The position numbers were made by a program, and so were the translations under genes. A stretch of DNA of 64,000 nt from Melastoma dodecandrum. Taxonomy: Eukaryota > Streptophyta > Magnoliopsida > Myrtales > Melastomataceae. The DNA lies in NCBI GenBank assembly GCA_029817715.1, contig JARUPY010000356.1, positions 2,823,001-2,887,000 on the forward strand, in the 5' to 3' direction. A model generated the notes under the pieces. The model saw only the letters and a list, made by a program, of their open reading frames with translations, was not told the DNA's origin and did no database searches. Below, piece after piece: positions 1 to 10,535 of the stretch. Numbering within the stretch: position 1 is the first letter of the stretch; each line of letters opens with the position of its first letter.

Positions 1-118
1 TATTCTTTCTAGTAATAAGGGGCGTTTAAGTTTTGGGATCCTACAACTTGTGGCATTATCATTCCAGGATTCAGCACACGTACAAAAAAAGACAGCCTCA
101 AACAAGCTAGTTGTCATC
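1..118 (+). repeat. Conserved 5' leader module of the DUF4220-DUF594 family (copy A, partial)
   Basis: This sequence lies directly before the ATG of copy A and matches the DNA before copies B, D, E, F and G: a TATTCTTT(G/C)TAGTAATA stretch, then GGGCGTTTAAGTTTTG, then CAAACAAGCTAG a few bases before the start codon. It is probably the proximal promoter and 5' leader of the ancestral gene. The window begins inside the module, so its upstream half is missing. Confidence 0.6.
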
Positions 119-1321
119 ATGGTTCAAAGTTTCATGCCGGCGAGCTTGCAGGAAATCTGGAACGCTTCTAATGATGCTTAGCTTTTTCCTCCAGGTGCTA
201 CTCGCATCCACCGCCCGCCTGAGGAGGGCTTCCACCAGCAGGTTCTTTCTATTTGTTATATGGTCGGCCAACTTCATGGCTGATTGGGCAGCGACATTCA
301 CGTTCGGGCTGATATCAAATGCACGATGCATTGACTCAATTTCCCCTCCGGAAATTAACGAGAACCTCATGGCTTTTTTGGCTGCTTTTCTCCTGATCCA
401 CCTCGGCGGTCCGGATACGATCACCGCCTACTCCCTAGAGGACAATGCCCTTTGGATGCGGGGCTCGTCACCCAATTGACCACTTTCTTTTACATATTCT
501 TCAAGACCCTCCCCGACAATAACCTCGTCGCTTCCACAATCCTGATTGCCGTTGCCGGAGCAATCACGTACGGGGAAAGAACCAGATCGTTATGTTATAT
601 CTTGCAAGCATGGAAAACCTCAAGAAGTCCACTGGAAATCTGCCTGCTACAAGTCTTGAAGACATGTACGAAGGAGATTTTCACGGTACTACTAGGAAAG
701 AAGCATATTACTTCTTCCAAATATTCAAAGGTCTAGTCGTAGACATCAATCCTAACTATACAGGGCGATCACAAAGCCGTGAGTTCCTCCTATAGAAAGA
801 TGGGAAAGAGGCCTTTAATCTGATAGTAGCCGAGCTGGATCTTCTGTTCGAATTGTTCTACACGAAAATCTCATCCGTAAATTCTTGGTTGGGGTGATCG
901 TTCGCATGAATACATTGTATAGCGTTATTGGGGCTCTAATATTGTACAGCCTTTTGGAGAAGAAGGGATTCCATGAGGTTGATATCTGGATCACCTATTT
1001 CTTGCTTGGCGGCACTGTTACTCTAGAGATGACTAACGGAATGATGATCTTTTTTTCCAATTGGATGGGTCCGGCGAGGTGGTTCCATGTTGGATGGGGT
1101 CTGCTTCAAGCAGTGTGCTTTGTCATTCCGTTTGTAATAATCCTGGTTGTAGGAGTGATCTTTTCAGTTCCATGTGGTTGCTTTGAACTCATAATGGAGA
1201 CATGGAGCAAGAAGTTGGCCGCGTTCAGTTTGCTGTCGCATTGCATCGAACATTGTCATAGAGGTGGTAATAAACCTTTAAAGCATGCTCCCTTGATTTA
1301 CCGTAAGTCTGACCTCGTCGC

Positions 1322-1782
1322 TGTTGGACAAGAAGAAGAAGAAGAAGAAGACATTGGAATGGTTGAGTTGCAGGGAAGTGTTGGACAAGAAGAAGGAAGT
1401 GTTGGCTAGGAAGCGTTGGCTTTGCGGGGAAGTGTTAAAACAAGAAGAAGGCCAAGCCAAAATAAATTGTTACAAGTCCAAGCCCAGTTGTAAATGTCAC
1501 AAGCCCAGGTTCAGGGCCTTCGAAGCTGGGGTCCAATTGATATTACAACGAGGATGAGGAGGCTGTGTAACAACTTATCAGTGTGTGTGTGGGTGGTTTT
1601 CTGTTCCATATAAGGACAACAGTGCTGTACGAATGATTTAGTAATTCTAACAGAATTCTTTTTCTTCCTTGCCTCTGTCACCTTCTTCCTTCTTCTCGCC
1701 TTCACCTCTTCTGCTTCTTCTTCTTACTTCCTTCTTCTTCCTCTTTACCTCTTCTCTCTTCCTTCACTGCTTCCGTTTGTCA
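1322..1782 (+). repeat. 5' LTR of Copia-1
   Basis: It runs from TGTTGGAC to CA, followed immediately by the primer-binding site. It contains a GAA microsatellite near its start, a TATA-like CCATATAAGG around 1606-1615, and a long CTT-rich pyrimidine tract at the 3' end. It is nearly identical to 6356-6827. Confidence 0.93.
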
Positions 1783-1794
1783 TGGTATCAGAGC
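1783..1794 (+). other. Primer-binding site of Copia-1
   Basis: TGGTATCAGAGC follows the 5' LTR without a gap. It is complementary to the 3' end of plant initiator methionine tRNA, the usual primer for plant Copia elements. Confidence 0.9.
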
Positions 1795-1942
1795 CTATTG
1801 AAGGCTAAACCACGTTGAATCCAGCTACGGTAAGATGGAAAATCAAACCCCAATGTAGTAAATCCCTTCCTTCAACCCTAGACAATAACAGACTCCAGGC
1901 TATGGTTTCTCTGAAAAAAGCATCGCTGGGAATGTAGCCTAG

Positions 1943-2735
1943 ATGCAGATTCCGCCAGGTATCTTCTCTTCAATGGTAAAACTAGATGATAACAACTACC
2001 ATCTCTGGAAGGGCCAGGTTCTAGCAGCAGTGATAGCAGGTGGTCTAGAGGATTTCATATTTGGACAGTCGTTGCCACCCTCTCAGTATGTGGATGATGT
2101 TGGAATGATTCTAAATCCTAAGTATAGGGTATGGCAGCGAAAGGACAAGATGGTAATGAGTTTGTTGTTCTCTGCACTAACTGCTGAACCCCTAAGTCAA
2201 GTGGTTTACTGTAAAACGTCGAGTGAAGTGTGGGAGGCACTGAAAAATCGCTATGAGTCAACATCCACTACCCGTATTATCAATCTGAGAAATCAGATGC
2301 AGCAACTTAAGAAGGATGGAAGGACAATGCAGCAGTACCTCAGTAGCTTGAAGGCACTTTCTGACTAGCTGAGTGTTGTTGGAGAGCCAATAAAGTACAG
2401 GGATTACATTTGGTACATGCTGGAGGGACTCCCTGTTGAGTATGACTCTGTGGTTATGGATGTCTATAGCGGAGCTGATCAACCAAGTGTAGATGAAGTG
2501 TAGAATCTGTTGATAAACTTCGAGATGTGACTGGAACGGAGACAGGGGTTGGACAGCTTTGTTCCTCAGGTACAGCTATCCTCTCTCCATACTAGTAATG
2601 AACTGTCTCTGCCTCTATCCCAGAAACAAACCTCTCAGCCACCTCTTCAAACTAGCCCCATAAAACCAACCTTGTCTCTTCTCAACCTGGGTTACTTGGC
2701 CGTCCACCATCAAGATCATAGAGTCTACTAACCAT
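1943..2735 (+). pseudogene. Copia-1 gag (degenerate)
   Basis: The ATG at 1943 opens a gag typical of plant Copia elements: an N-terminal KLDDNNYHLWK motif followed by a helical UBN2-type domain, to about codon 141. The frame then hits TAG at 2366-2368, with further stops near 2500 and 2527. A partial zinc knuckle (KHGHTVVNC) appears around 2790-2830, but its first cysteine pair lies in another frame, so the CCHC finger is not intact. Gag normally packages the RNA into cytoplasmic particles; this copy cannot make a full-length product. Confidence 0.85.
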
Positions 2736-2785
2736 ACTTTTAGGCCTAATACCTATCCCAGAAGCTTTGGAAAACCAAAGCCCAA

Positions 2786-4747
2786 GTGTCAGATTTTCAA
2801 AAACATGGGCATACTGTTGTGAACTGTTTTCACAGATTGAACACCTCTTTTCAACCAGCACCTCAGGTTTATTCCACCACCCTTTACCCTCCTAATCCAG
2901 CTTACTATCCCTCTTCTCCCTACACTCCACCATATCCCTCATTTCCTTCTCAGTATCCACAGACTTCATTTTACCCATTACCACAAACACAGCTGCCTTC
3001 TACACCTCTCTCTCATCATCCACTTCCAGACATAACAAGACAGTCCACCTCTGATGCCTGGCTTATGGACTCCGGGGCCACACATCACATTACTCCCATC
3101 TCTGAGGGCCTCCAAAACTTGTCGGTATATCAAGGTACGTCATCTATTATGGTAAGAAATGGAAATTATGCTAGTATACTTCACACAGGACATGCAACCT
3201 TACCTTCTACGTCTGGATCCCTTCATCTGCATAATATTCTCCGTACTCCTGCTTTATCTAGAAAGCTTATCAACATCTCTAAATTATGTCAAAATAATCG
3301 TGTCACTGTTGAATTCACATCAAATTCTTTCTTTGTTAAGACAACACCAGCAGTCAAATACTCCTACAGGGACAGATGGAGAAGGGGCTTCACAAACTTC
3401 CATCCAAGCTCCTATCACACCTCAGTAAATCTTCCTCTCCATCTGGCTAGTCCACCTCCACTCCTTGTGCATACTCCACTACCAGAGTCTCTCCTGTTGA
3501 TAGAGCTATTGGCACTCTCGATTAGGATATCCAAGTCTAGATATCTTAAATAGTACTCTACTGTCATATAATCTCTCAAACAGCTCAAACAAGCTTCCTT
3601 TATGTCAATCATGCGCAATGAGTAAACATCACCGATTGCCCTTTGCCTTGTCTGCCTCTCACGCTGGGAAACCCTTCCAATTACTTCACATTGATTTGTG
3701 GGGACCTTCACCAATTCCCTCGGTCACTGGCGATCATTTCTTTATGTTAATCATTGATGATGCCACACGTTTTACCTGGATTTACTTTCTCCATACCAAA
3801 TCTCAGGCTCTGACTGCTTTCTAGCAATTTCACAAAATGGTTTTGAACCACTTTCATACTTCCACTGGTACAGTAAAGTCAGATTGGGGAGGGGAGTTTA
3901 GATCTCTTCAGTCATATCTTCTCACTCATGGTATTATGCATCAAATATCTTGTCCTCATACTCCTCAACAAAATGGAAGAGTACAGAGGAAGAATAGACA
4001 TGTTGTTGAGGTTGGTATGACTATACTTACACATGCAGATCTTCCACATCAATACTGGGTTTATGCCTTCCATGAAGCTGTGTCAATTATATCAACATGC
4101 TTCCATCCAGAATCTTGAAGTTTAAAGCTCCTACTAAACTTCTGAGTGGACATAAACCTCATTATGCCTCACTGAGAGTATTCGGTTGTCTCTGCTTTCC
4201 CTATCTCAGACCATATAATGCACATAAGTTGGAACCACATTCTGTTCCCTGTGTTTACCTGGGTAGAAGTTCTTCTCACAAAGGCTATATATGCCTTAAT
4301 TCTAAAATCGGTCGTCTCTATATCTCTAGGGATGTTTTATTTAATGAGACAATTTTTCCTTTTCAGTCAAGTCCATTGAGTTCAGTTTCATTCTCAAGCT
4401 CTTCATCTTATAGCCCCTGTTTTCTACATCCCATTAGTCCTATTCCAATACAGAGTACAACAAGCAAATCTTCAAAACAGTCGGTTGTTTCATTACCTCA
4501 TTCATCATCTTCACCCTTTGGCCTATCTCCCTCCATACCTCAACCTTCCTTACAGAGTTTAGAAACTTCTACCAGTCCTACTATAACAGATCATGTACCT
4601 AGTATAGAGGTCCAAAGAGGTGGGAATACTCATTCTATGTTTACCCGGTCCAAAGCTGGCATTTTTAAGCCAAAACTATATTTTACTACCCAAACTTCCC
4701 AACCAGGACCCTTAAATACCCTTCACAAAATCTACTATACCAACTGA
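2786..4747 (+). pseudogene. Copia-1 protease and integrase region (degenerate)
   Basis: The aspartic protease active site (DSGA) is at 3068-3079, within a WLMDSGATHHITP motif. A GAG-pre-integrase-like stretch follows, then the integrase core: a LLHIDLWGP motif near 3690, a D..GGEF motif near 3880 and a HTPQQNGRVQRKNRH motif near 3960-4000. The integrase C-terminal part and a serine-rich linker run from 4097 to 4747. Stops or frame changes at about 3551, 3822 and 4116 break it into at least four pieces. The order protease, integrase, RT identifies the Copia superfamily. Confidence 0.88.
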
Positions 4748-4781
4748 ACCTTCTTCTTTATCAAAGGCTCTTCAGTTACTG

Positions 4782-6250
4782 GTGTGGACAGAGGCCATGA
4801 ATGCTGAACTGCAGGCTTTGAGACTTAACAACACCTGGACTCTTGTTCCTCGTTCGCAAGCACATAAGGTGATAGGATGCAAATGGGTATATAAGGTGAA
4901 GATGAATTCAGATGGTAGTCTTGAAATATGCAAAGACAGGTTGGTGGCAAAAGGCTTTCATCAGACTCCTGGTGTGGATTTTAAGGAGACTTTCAGTCCA
5001 GTGGTTAAACAACAAACTATACGCGTTGTACTCTCATTGGCAGTCACATATGATTGGCCTTTGCGCCAACTGGATGTTCATAATGCTTTCATTAATGGTG
5101 ATCTGTTAGAAATAGTATATATGCAGCAACCACCAGGCTTTGAAGATCAGAATGCACCTTCTCATGTGTGTAAACTTCACAAAGCATTGTATGGGTTGAA
5201 GCAAAGCCCAAGGGCATGGTATCTGAAGCTGAGCAAATGTTTACTGCAGTGGGGTTTTCTCAATTCTAAGGCTGATGCCTCCATGTTTCTTCAATCTTCT
5301 AGTGCTGGAGTAATTATTGTGCTTATCTATGTTGATGATATAATTATCACAGGGTCAACTATAACTGGGATATCTGATCTCCTGCCAAAATTACACCAAC
5401 AATTTGCTTTGAAGGATCTTGGTGACTTGTCATATTTCCTGGAGTTTCAAGTGACAAGGCAGGATGGAGTTTTACATTTGTGCCAAGAAAAGTACATTGT
5501 TGATTTGCTAAAAAGGGCTGACATGGAAAACTGTAAGGGAATTGCAACTCCTATGGCCACGACAGGCTTTTTGTCCAAATATGAAGGAGAAGTGTTGTTG
5601 GATCCCACTGTCTATCGAAGTTTGGTTGGGGCTCTTCAATACTGTACTAACACATGGCTAGACATCAGCTATTCTGTCAACAAGGCATGTCAATTCCTAC
5701 ATCAGCCTACCTTGGTTCATTTGCAAGCAGTGACAAGGATATTAAGATATCTTAAGAGCACAAAGTCATTTGGAATCACTATTACAGCAGGTCAGTCTCT
5801 TGATATCTCATGCTTCACTGATGCAGATTGGGCGAGTTGCCCTGATGATAGGAGGAGCACCAGTGGCTATTGTACTTTCTTTGGTCCTAATTTGGTCTCA
5901 TGGGCTTCTCATAAACAAAAGGTTGTGTCAAGGTCGAGCACAGAAGCAGAATTCAGGAGTCTTGCAGATGGTGCTGCTGAGGTTATGTGGGTGAAAAGTC
6001 TGCTGCAATAGTTGAATATTCCAGTTTCCAGTGTCCCTGCTTTGTATTATGATAATTTAAGTACGATATACTTGGCAGCCAATCCAATTCTCCATGCTCG
6101 TACAAAGCATGTTGAGACTAATTTTCATTTTATCATAGAGAAAGTGATGGAAGGGAAGATTCAGGTGCTCCATGTAGCTTCTGAAGATCAAGTTGCTGAT
6201 CCTTTGACTAAGGTGATACCAACACAGAAGTTTGTATCTAAAAGAAGTAA
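4782..6250 (+). pseudogene. Copia-1 reverse transcriptase and RNase H
   Basis: The longest open part of the element is 4782-6011. It starts with the WTEAMNAELQAL motif, carries the VDVHNAF-like catalytic region near 5070 and the polymerase active site YVDD at 5328-5339, then passes into RNase H with DADWA (about 5820) and SRSSTEAEF (about 5935). A single TAG at 6009-6011 interrupts the RNase H end, and the same frame continues through ADPLTKV near 6200. This part alone looks little damaged, but upstream stops prevent its normal expression as a polyprotein. Confidence 0.9.
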
Positions 6251-6355
6251 ACTCACAGTATCACATAAACCACATAATGGGAAGAATGTTGGCAGCCATA
6301 TCCCAGAAATAAAAGAAGAAGAAGAAGACATTGGAATGGTTGAGTTGCAGGGAAG

Positions 6356-6827
6356 TGTTGGACAAGAAGAAGAAGAAGAAGACATTGGAATGGTTGAGTT
6401 GCAGGGAAGTGTTGGACAAGAAGAAGGAAGTGTTGGCTAGGAAGCGTTGGCTTTGCGGGGAAGTGTTAAAACAAGAAGAAGGCCAAGCCAAAATAAATTG
6501 TTACAAGTCCAAGCCCAGTTGTAAATGTCACAAGCCCAGGTTCAGGGCCTTCGAAGCTGGGGTCCAATTGATATTACAACGAGGATGAGGAGGCTGTGTA
6601 ACAACTTATCAGTGTGTGTGTGGGTGGTTTTCTGTTCCATATAAGGACAACAGTGCTGTACGAATGATTTAGTAATTCTAACAGAATTCTTTTTCTTCCC
6701 TTCTTCTCGCCTTCACCTTCTTCCTTTTTCTTCCTTCTTCTCGCCTTCACCTCTTCTGCTTCTTCTTCTTACTTCCTTCTTCTTCCTCTTTACCTCTTCT
6801 CTCTTCCTTCACTGCTTCCGTTTGTTA
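6356..6827 (+). repeat. 3' LTR of Copia-1
   Basis: It matches the 5' LTR and ends TTA where the 5' copy ends TCA; the TSD GTCGC follows at once. Just upstream, at about 6311-6355, lies an extra copy of the first 45 nt or so of the LTR (GAA run plus a GGTTGAGTTGCAGGGAAG segment), so the start was tandemly duplicated or the true LTR edge lies there. The purine-rich tract at 6310-6330 may be the polypurine primer. Confidence 0.85.
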
Positions 6828-7531
6828 GTCGCATTCTCTTTGTTTTCCGGATAATCGAAGAAGCTACTTCATCTGAAAAACATTTGAATCCCTGCAAGAA
6901 CTGTCACCAGAAGAAAAAAGGGAGGCGTATCATGGAATGTCTTTGATGGGGAAACCAGAGACTTCATTTTCAAGGAGTTGAAGGAAAGAGCATCGGTGGC
7001 CGATGATGAGGACCAAGTGAAGGAGATCTCCGAAGCGAGAGGGAGCTGGATATTGATGAAATTAGGGAGCTCGGATGGGTTCATGCGATATGTGAAGAAG
7101 TTTGACTATGACAGGAGCCTTCTAGCATGGCACATCGCCACCGAAATCTGCCATAATGCCAACAGAGCCGTGGAGGTAGCCGACAGCAAGCAGAGGAAGT
7201 TGAACGAAGATACGAAGCACAGACCGTGACTGAGTTCTGCAATAAGATATTGAACGAAGATACGAGCATCGAACCCGTTGACGTGTACAAAGACAAGCGC
7301 ACCTCCGTCTTCTCGGATGCGTGCAATCTTTCCAGATTACTGATGCAGAAAGACAACAAATGGGAGATAATAAGTGGAGTCTGGGTGGAGCTGCTAATGT
7401 ATGCGGCCGGCCACTGCAGGGCTGAGAAACACGCTCGGGCAGTGAGCGAAGGAGGTGAGCTCGTGATGATCGTCTGGCTGTTGATGGCTCACTTGGGGAT
7501 CGGCCCGCACTTTCCCTATCCAGAAGATTAA

Positions 7532-7950
7532 AACTAAAATGGTATATCGGGTAGCTGGGATTGATTTTATCAGCAGATTCCGAAGAAATATCCGTGTAGC
7601 CAAAAGATTCATCCTTGAGTTTCAGCACTAGCACTAAAGTTGATAAATGCACTCACTTCATCGCGTTTAAAAGAAAAAAAAAAGTAAAACACCGATTTCA
7701 CTTGCATTAAGGAAATGGGATTTCCCACATCCGACTTTCTTAAAGAGCTGGTGTTTCTAACTCCGATTTACAACGAAGAATTTCGAAATTCTTGCCTTAT
7801 TTCATGAAATATTTTTTTAATATCCATTCTCGGATAATTGTAAATACATATGGATCTAGTCGATATTTATAAAATAAAATACTTTTTATTTAATTTTGCC
7901 ATCAAATTTGACACTTTACAACGTAATGAAATATTTATGAAATACAATAG
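7532..7950 (+). other. 3' flanking module of DUF4220-DUF594 copies
   Basis: There is no coding signal. The sequence starts with the conserved 3' UTR (GGTATATCGGGTAGCTGGG) and continues with an AT-rich stretch around a TTAAAAGAAAAAAAA run. The same module recurs at 20560-20944 and 42643-43095, which ties copies A, the deleted copy at 20546, and H together as one subtype. Confidence 0.6.
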
Positions 7951-9925
7951 TTGTTTTATTTATGGTCCGAGATGATGTCGGGGATAGGCCACGCAAGGTA
8001 TTGTGATACTTGTGCCGAGGTGTCGAGATCCGAGACCATGAACGAGTTTTGCACGAGGACGTCGAACAAAGATATGAGCATCGAACTGATGGTTTCGGTG
8101 GAAGCTCGTTTCGAAAAATACTATCCGAAACACACCCCGGATCTATGTGATACGTATAAATCGAATAAAAACGTTAAATAAAACATACCTTGTTGTTGCG
8201 AATACGAGCTTCAAGAGTCCCAAAACGTGACTCCTCTAGAAGTATCCACGCACACGCGGTACGAACAACTTCGAATTCCTTTTTAGTGCTAGCCCTCGGA
8301 ATTCTTTCTGTTATTTTCTTTCGGAAGCTTTTGTTACTGAATGCCTTTTTCTTTCTGACGAAAGGTTTCCTTCTTTTTTTTTTTATTTCCTCACTGTAAA
8401 AACCATTTCCTCTAACATGACTAATTGTTCCTATTTATATGGTTTCTTAACCAATATGGTACCGCCATATTATTTAATTTATTGTCAAATTAATCTGACC
8501 AACACCACGTAGGAAAACTATGCTACAATAGCTCGTAGGTAATAATTTGACCTTTCCAAATGGGTACCGTTTTAAGAAATGTTAATTTTAACAATAAAAT
8601 TCCAATTTGGGCCAAACAAGCCTAATGGATTTAACGAGCCAAATGGGCTTAAACATATTATAATAATATACTAATGATATAATAATTAATTATTATAATT
8701 ATATCATTATAGTCTACAACTTAAACATATTTGATCAACTTAAATCCAATACTAGGATTTATTGTTTTCGAATATTTAAGAATAAATTTGTAATCCAACA
8801 AATTTTAATTCTGAAAATTTATATCTTTTAATTATAATTACCATTAGAATTAAATAATCAATGTCCGTGTCCACGTGCTTTTGCGTGCGACCCTCTAGGT
8901 TCTATATACGAAGGCAGTGTACATCTATACACAGACTGAGGTAACCGTCTAGCAACAGTTTTCTGTCACCCAACGTAATAGAAGATTAGTCATGAACCAA
9001 AACCACTATGAACCGATTTCTGTGTAATTCAATCTCTTCATTTATCTGACATCCCGATTAATTCAGTGTATCATGCATCATCACTGAATTAATCATTTAA
9101 CTTGATTTCTGAGATATAATTGATCTTAACTTGAATGATAAACATTCCTCCACGGCCGTGTATATTAAATCACTAATATCTCAATCAAGTGGCCAGGATG
9201 TCAATTCTTTAATCCAAGAGAGCGATGAATTCTATATTGACTCAACACTATCCTCTCTACGCTTCGTTGCATACCCAATAACCGTATTACTCACAATCCG
9301 ATTAAAGACTGTTTTTAACGGCATCAAAGTGAAAAACTCCACGCATAGAATAAATGGAGGTATCAAGTTAGGAGATTAGTTACACTCGTTCAATAAGAGA
9401 AGTGACCAATGACGCTTAATATGTGGTATTCTCTATAAACGGGTCGTGTCCAGTGTACCCTAAACTTAGGCACCCCCAAGTATAACTTCGATATCCATCC
9501 CTTGATCTAACTCGACCTAAATTATACTTGGCGCTAATCTAGATGTTCATGTCCCCTCTAAACATCTATCAGATCAAGGAAAATTTTAGATTGACAAATA
9601 ATCAATCGGACTTTACGGTAAATTCATTACAAGCAGAAAAGTAATTAATAAACAGTAAATACTTGCCTTTATTAACAACTATTCACATATATTACAAAAT
9701 GTCTTGGCACATATGTGCACACACTAACACGGACAACGATGAGTACAAAGACAAGCACGCTCCTGTATTCTCCGACACGTGCATCCAGGTCACATCGGTG
9801 AGGCAGGAGGATGGCAAATTGGGTGATGATCAGCTGAGTTTGGGTGGAGTTGCTGATGATGATGTATGCGGCAGGGCACTGCAGGGTAGAGAAACAAGCA
9901 CCGGCATTGAATGATGGCCCAGTTC
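7951..9925 (+). pseudogene. DUF594 fragment split by a solo LTR
   Basis: The two halves, 7951-8086 and 9730-9925, together match the middle and later part of DUF594: a MSGIGHARYCDTCAEV motif (compare AGIGHIRYGDTCAEV in intact copies), then EYKDKHAPVFSDTC, then the AAGHCR-like region in a shifted frame. A near-identical uninterrupted fragment lies at 20945-21300, which shows where the 1.64 kb insertion entered. It has no exon 1 partner and no start codon context, so it is a relic of a divergent family member. Confidence 0.75.
8087..9729 (-). mobile_element. Solo LTR (family S), minus orientation
   Basis: Read on the minus strand, this 1643-bp sequence begins TGTTAGTGTG and ends CCATCA, so it has TG...CA termini. 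It is flanked by CGAAC (8082-8086) and CGGAC (9730-9734), a 5-bp duplication with one mismatch. It has no coding capacity and no internal primer site. The reverse complement matches 14230-15786 over its whole length with many differences. TG...CA ends, 5-bp TSD and no internal region fit a solo LTR left by LTR-LTR recombination. The full-length parent is not in the window. Confidence 0.8.
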
Positions 9926-9929
9926 AGGT

Positions 9930-10262
9930 TCGGCCTGCGCTTCCTTTACCCGCAAGATCAAATACAGAATGTTGGCTACGTGCAGATCAAGTGACTCATT
10001 AACATTTGCAAGCATGGAACCGGCAGATGAGTTCAAAGGAAAATGGTGTACCTCGGTATCATGCAATTCCTGCTTTCTGGCGAAAGCGCCGAGGCAAATG
10101 CACAAGGTGGCGCAAGCGGCAGTCCACAACAGAGCGGCAAGTGCATGCGGGAGTGGAGATTCGGGGCGGAGAAAGTGTCGGTAATGTTGCTTTTCCAGTT
10201 GATGATTCACTTTCGTGTCGACCCAAGTTTCCTGCATCACGAAGAATAGTATCTTTACTGGA
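9930..10262 (+). pseudogene. Divergent DUF594 C-terminal fragment
   Basis: The stretch contains a CAAGGTGGCGCAAG segment and a later GGxxxxVMLxFQLMIHF-like reading near 10170-10230, which resembles GGELVTIVWLLMAH at the end of DUF594, in broken frames. Very similar blocks recur at 20095-20300, 21385-21560, 22765-22990, 26590-26815 and 31600-31835. It is a relic of a second, more diverged lineage of the family; the assignment rests on weak motif similarity. Confidence 0.4.
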
Positions 10263-10290
10263 GAAGAGATCAGGTAGCCCGTGATTCGGG

Positions 10291-10535
10291 GAATTATCGA
10301 AATATACCATGGACAAGCACCTCAAACACCAAAAAGGAGGTAACCAAACGAAGAGAATGTAGCAGTCAAGCAAAGTTTTGTTCCACAGATTGTGCGAAAT
10401 CCAGCAAGTTTAGTATATTCTTTGTAGTAAAATGGAGAGGTTAAGTTTTGAGTTCCTAGAACTTGTGGCATTATCATTCAAGGATTTGGCTACGCTGGTA
10501 CAAACAAACGTGGCTTCGAACAAGCCAGCTGTCGT
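10291..10535 (+). repeat. 5' leader module before copy B
   Basis: It contains the family signature ATATACCATGGACAAGCACC, an AAAAAGGAGG block, GCAAAGTTTTGTTCCA and TATTCTTTGTAGTAA, ending 0-10 nt before the ATG of copy B. The same order is found before copies D, E, F and G. Confidence 0.65.

Larger units (their letters stand above)
1322..6827 (+). mobile_element. Copia LTR retrotransposon (Copia-1), complete but coding-defective
   Basis: The element is flanked by a perfect 5-bp target-site duplication, GTCGC (1317-1321 and 6828-6832). It has two LTRs of about 461 and 472 bp beginning TGTTGGAC, a primer-binding site TGGTATCAGAGC right after the 5' LTR, and domains in Copia order: gag, protease, integrase, reverse transcriptase, RNase H. 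Insertion was into the intron of DUF4220 copy A, in the same orientation. From 1381 to about 1666 the two LTRs show no substitution by eye; they differ only in GAA and CTT run lengths, a short pyrimidine-rich insertion and the last two bases (CA versus TA). The insertion is therefore young, although the reading frame carries several stops. Confidence 0.95.
119..7531 (+). pseudogene. DUF4220-DUF594 family copy A, broken and split by a Copia element
   Basis: Exon 1 (119-1302) encodes the DUF4220 membrane region, with LGGPDTITA, SLEDNALWM and YGERT motifs. Exon 2 (about 6898-7531) encodes DUF594, ending in the family PYPED terminus. The function of the family is unknown; the helices point to a membrane protein. 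Damage seen by comparison with sister copies: a 14-nt deletion near codon 18, a 10-nt deletion near 461, a 5-nt insertion near 590, CAG to TAG at 793-795, a 1-nt deletion near 893, and a deletion in exon 2 near 7200 that removes the middle of DUF594. The intron donor is at 1303. A 5.5 kb Copia element sits 19 nt inside the intron. The acceptor AG is changed to AA at 6896-6897. The gene is clearly dead. The 893 deletion is shared with copy D. Confidence 0.88.

Noticed and set aside
1330..1351. GAA microsatellite as an independent feature
   Set aside because: It belongs to the LTR of Copia-1 and is present in both LTRs.
9131..9379. 82-codon ORF in the first solo LTR
   Set aside because: The matching part of the second solo LTR does not keep the frame, so it is not coding.
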